DNA from: Nipponacmea schrenckii
Lineage: Eukaryota; Mollusca; Gastropoda; Lottiidae
Assembly (NCBI GenBank): GCA_030562195.1
Contig: CM060200.1
Span: forward strand, 22,731,023 to 22,795,022
Direction of reading: 5' to 3'
DNA: 64,000 nt
Below, piece after piece: positions 61,501 to 64,000 of this stretch. Made by a program: the position numbers and the translations under genes. Under the pieces are notes generated by a model. That model was given only the letters and a program-made list of their open reading frames with translations, was not told the DNA's origin and searched no databases. Position 1 is the first letter of the stretch; each line of letters opens with the position of its first letter.

Positions 61501-63927
61501 AATCAGAGTGGAAGAAATTTACAAATAATTATGCCGTTTTATCAAACATTTACCAATATTGGTCAAACTTTATATTTCCAAGTAGGCATGCTCTATAAAA
61601 CTTTAAGAAATTAATATTTGACATATTTAACTGTTTTAATAACCTTGCTTTAATTTGTTGTAAATGATATGAATATTGCTGATATTCTGCCTGATTTACT
61701 TTGTCTATTTTGATTAGTTTAGTTGATATATATAAATATTTATTAAAAGATTATTGTAGATTAGTATGACATTATCTTATTCATTTTATTCAATCAAGAT
61801 GAATTGAAAATGAATATCTTCATTGGTAAAAACTCATTTTAATTTGTTGACAATTTTTTCAATTTTCTTTCATCAGAGTATTTTTTTTGGTACTTGTTTC
61901 ATTCAATTGATTCTATTGTATTTTGGCATGATCTTTTTTGAGTATTTTCGTTGATAAATGATGAATGAATAAGATAATTGTATTGACCAGTTTTGTTCAT
62001 ATTAACAATCATCTAATATATGCACATTCATCCTAAATTATATTAACATACAATTTTATTGGGCTTTACCAATTTCATTTAATTTTTGTTTCCTTAGCAG
62101 ATTTTAAGGGTTAAAGTTTGATCCTCAAAATGCTTTTAGAATGTTTTTTTGATACTGGAGGTGTGATGTGTTTTTAGTGTTTACTTATTGAAATGTTTTG
62201 AGTGTGTGGTTTTTGCTACTCCTGTGTTTTAGTAGAAATAACCAAACCTTAGTTGAATTTTCTGTTCCTTAGAAGTGGCTTTCGCTCTTTCTTATTTTCA
62301 AGCTTTTCTATGATGTTTTAATTTAGTTTAATGCTTAAATTAAAAATTAAATCTTTCCAAATTTGATATATTTTTTTCAACACATTTTCAATTTGATTGC
62401 TAAGCATTCTTTGGCTGATATCAAGCTTTCAGATTTTTTTTGTGGCTTTTTGTTGGCATGTTAGAAAGCTTATCTTTTGAACTCAAATTCTGCTTTTTGA
62501 CTTATGTGTTTATAAAAAAATATAAGCAAAATATATAACATTCTAAATTGCTACTGATGATTGTGATTTTAAAAACATGCTTCAATGTACTACTGTTTTC
62601 AGGGTTTCTTAAGAAAAATCGGAAAGAAAAAACCAAGAAAAAGAAGAAAAAAGACAAAGATGATAAAGATAATGAGTCCATGTAAGTAAAATATTTAGAA
62701 AAAATAATTTCCATATATTTATGAGCCTGAGATGAAATGTGTTTAAAATCTGAAATTAATTGCCAATGAAGTGTGATGTATTTCTCATTGGATCAGTCAG
62801 ATATTTATAAAGTTCTATATTTTGTATGTATGTAGCTATTTTTTATTATGTTATTTCATTTAATTTCAGAGACAATGATACAACTGATAATGTAAGCTTA
62901 TATTTTTTGTTTTATGAAAGGTGTATATATCAGAACATATAATTAAGATAAAGTGTAAAATGTTTGAAATCCCCAATTCCATGTTCATCTTAAATAATTT
63001 ATTTGTATAAAAGCCGAATGAAATTTGTGATAATTTGATATATTGATATTTTATAGGCGGCACCTGAAGTTGATGAAGAGGGCTATAACATAAGACCTGA
63101 AGAAAGAAATGACCGTATCTTTTCAAAAAACATAATTCCAAATACATGGGCCCTTAGATTCAAAACTTCTTTTAAGCTTCAGTCCACCCATTAGTTCAAG
63201 AAATAGATTTTTTGACCCACATGTCACCTAAAATGTGTTCCAGTCATTTGCTTGGTTTATTACTTATATTTGATTTTTAATTAGTTTTGTTAATCAATCA
63301 TATTACTGTATTTCTTTAAGTCTGGATTTTATATAAGTTACATACCCCCATTTCTAAACATTCTAGATAACTTTTACCTAAATAACTTGTTGACATTTGA
63401 CAGTTTTTTTTATTAATTTTTCTGTGATTAGACATGGCATTTGAAATGATTGACATTGTTTATCATAAGCGCTCTGAGCATGTCCCTATGTGACGTTGAT
63501 ATTAGCGCTTTAGAAATGTCCATATTATTATATTAGCTATAGAATATCCTTAGCCTCATACAAGATAATGGTGACAAAAATAGCTGGTATTCTAGTGATA
63601 GTGATTCTGATTCAGGTAATTAGCTTCATAACTTACAACCTAGATTCTTAAAATCTACTTTCATTTTTAATATTGCATCATACCCAACTGAAATATATTT
63701 AATATTTGATATAAAATGTGAGAGTGGTAAATGTAACATGTATTTTATAAAACTTTCTTAGGCATCCCTGATGTCAGAATTTTTTTTTATCTTTAGATGG
63801 AGAAGATTCCAAAAAGAAAATCAAAGTACAAATAAGACCACTAAGTCCTAATGGTGCTACACCTACAGGAACTGTTGAAGATATTAAAGCCTCTGTTGAA
63901 GGGTTACGTCTATCTCCTACTGCTATT
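55589..63927 (+). CDS. FCHO2: FCHO1/2-type F-BAR endocytic protein, 5' part
   Basis: Membrane-bending adaptor that helps start clathrin-coated pits by binding PI(4,5)P2, Eps15/intersectin and AP-2. Exons: 55589-55615, 56497-56588, 56718-56792, 56947-57088, 57265-57336, 57579-57684, 57888-57967, 58167-58265, 58488-58584, 58977-59084, 61299-61382, 62603-62681, 62870-62891, 63057-63114, 63565-63615, 63797-63927: 441 residues so far, continuing past the window (vertebrate forms about 810-890). The start exon MTTFADHFW joins [18 protein letters not shown], the FCHO signature. Residues 1 to about 263 are a complete F-BAR domain. The linker has a Lys-rich stretch (exon 62603-62681), then [12 protein letters not shown] and YSSDSDSD, as in FCHO2. 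The AP-2-activating linker remainder and mu-homology domain lie beyond 64000. Invertebrates usually have one FCHO gene, so FCHO1 versus FCHO2 is a label of convenience. An 18-nt microexon is possible at 60572-60589. Confidence 0.93.
59322..60280. repeat. 47-bp satellite array, ~20 copies
   Basis: Lies in the FCHO intron between exons 58977-59084 and 61299-61382. The unit is GAAATGATGGTAGAAAGATT + AGTATAATTCTGTCTATCAA + TATCTTT (47 bp). Two sub-variants alternate in blocks: TTCTGTCTATCAATATC and TTTTGTCTATCGGTATC. The pattern is typical of unequal crossover within a minisatellite. Confidence 0.95.
60572..60589 (+). CDS. Candidate 18-nt microexon of FCHO
   Basis: A pyrimidine-rich tract and TTACAG acceptor precede 18 bases followed by a GTAAGG donor. 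The exon enters and leaves in the same phase as the neighbouring exons (phase 1) and would insert six residues (ELVLFT) in the linker without a frame change. This rests only on splice motifs and phase; it could be chance. Confidence 0.35.
63115..63564 (+). other. Likely U12-type (minor) intron in FCHO
   Basis: The donor reads GTATCTTTT, one base off the U12 consensus (GTATCCTTT). ATCCTTAGC at 63547-63554 matches the minor branch-point consensus (TTCCTTAAC), with its A 12 nt before the acceptor AG at 63563-63564. Using that AG keeps the frame ([18 protein letters not shown]). The nearer CCTTAG acceptor at 63552-63553 shifts the frame into a stop in the next exon. The short branch-to-acceptor distance and absent polypyrimidine tract also fit U12 splicing. 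Confidence 0.65.
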
Positions 63928-64000
63928 GTAAGTGCATATTCCTGTTTTTTACCTCTTTTACTGTGAGCATGGGAATAATATTGAAATATACTTATTTTGT

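Noticed and set aside
63115..63553. Ordinary GT-AG intron ending at CCTTAG (63552-63553)
   Set aside because: The resulting frame reads through that exon but hits a stop early in the next; the downstream AG keeps the conserved FCHO linker sequence.

Overview
The window looks like nuclear DNA of an invertebrate animal, most likely a mollusc. Three of its four protein genes are split by many GT-AG introns, the DNA is A+T-rich, and the proteins align along their length with bilaterian families. The introns carry short mobile and satellite repeats of a kind common in molluscs: arrays of a monomer of about 160 bp with 'pearl'-like ends, and the motif AAGGGAGATAAC at about 1692 and 10978. The species is not identified; the mollusc call is an inference.

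Layout. 1-2480 has no recognisable gene but holds two adjacent foldback (inverted-repeat) elements. 2529-4034 (-) is an intronless cytosolic seryl-tRNA synthetase (SARS1). It lies head-to-head, 674 bp apart, with MTREX/Mtr4 (4709-19346, +, 25 coding exons), the RNA exosome helicase. MTREX is tail-to-tail with SLC4A11 (20148-54104, -), a membrane transporter of the SLC4 family with two apparent alternative first exons and two introns of about 11 kb full of repeats. SLC4A11 is head-to-head with an FCHO1/2-type F-BAR endocytic gene (55589 to beyond 64000, +). Its F-BAR domain and part of its linker are here; the C-terminal mu-homology domain must lie past the right edge.

Mobile and repeat content. 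MTREX introns hold: two related inverted-repeat elements with subterminal motif arrays (5244 to about 5765, and 6431-7441, the latter with a 10-bp target duplication); a pearl-like tandem array (8765-9960); and a TA-flanked inverted-repeat element (12364-13925). SLC4A11 introns hold a decayed Tc1 transposon (26421-27627), a second pearl-like array (35600-36850) and a 34-bp satellite (about 44255-45560). The divergent SLC4A11/FCHO interval has about 1 kb of CT-rich repeat followed by a compact promoter with palindromic TCTCGCGAGA and NRF1-type sites. The FCHO gene has a 47-bp satellite intron, a likely U12-type (minor spliceosome) intron and a candidate 18-nt microexon.

The four genes are unrelated housekeeping or cell-biological functions (translation, nuclear RNA surveillance, membrane transport, clathrin endocytosis); nothing suggests a functional cluster. 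Exon joins were derived by hand from splice-site motifs, reading phase and family similarity. All three multi-exon models stay in frame across every join.
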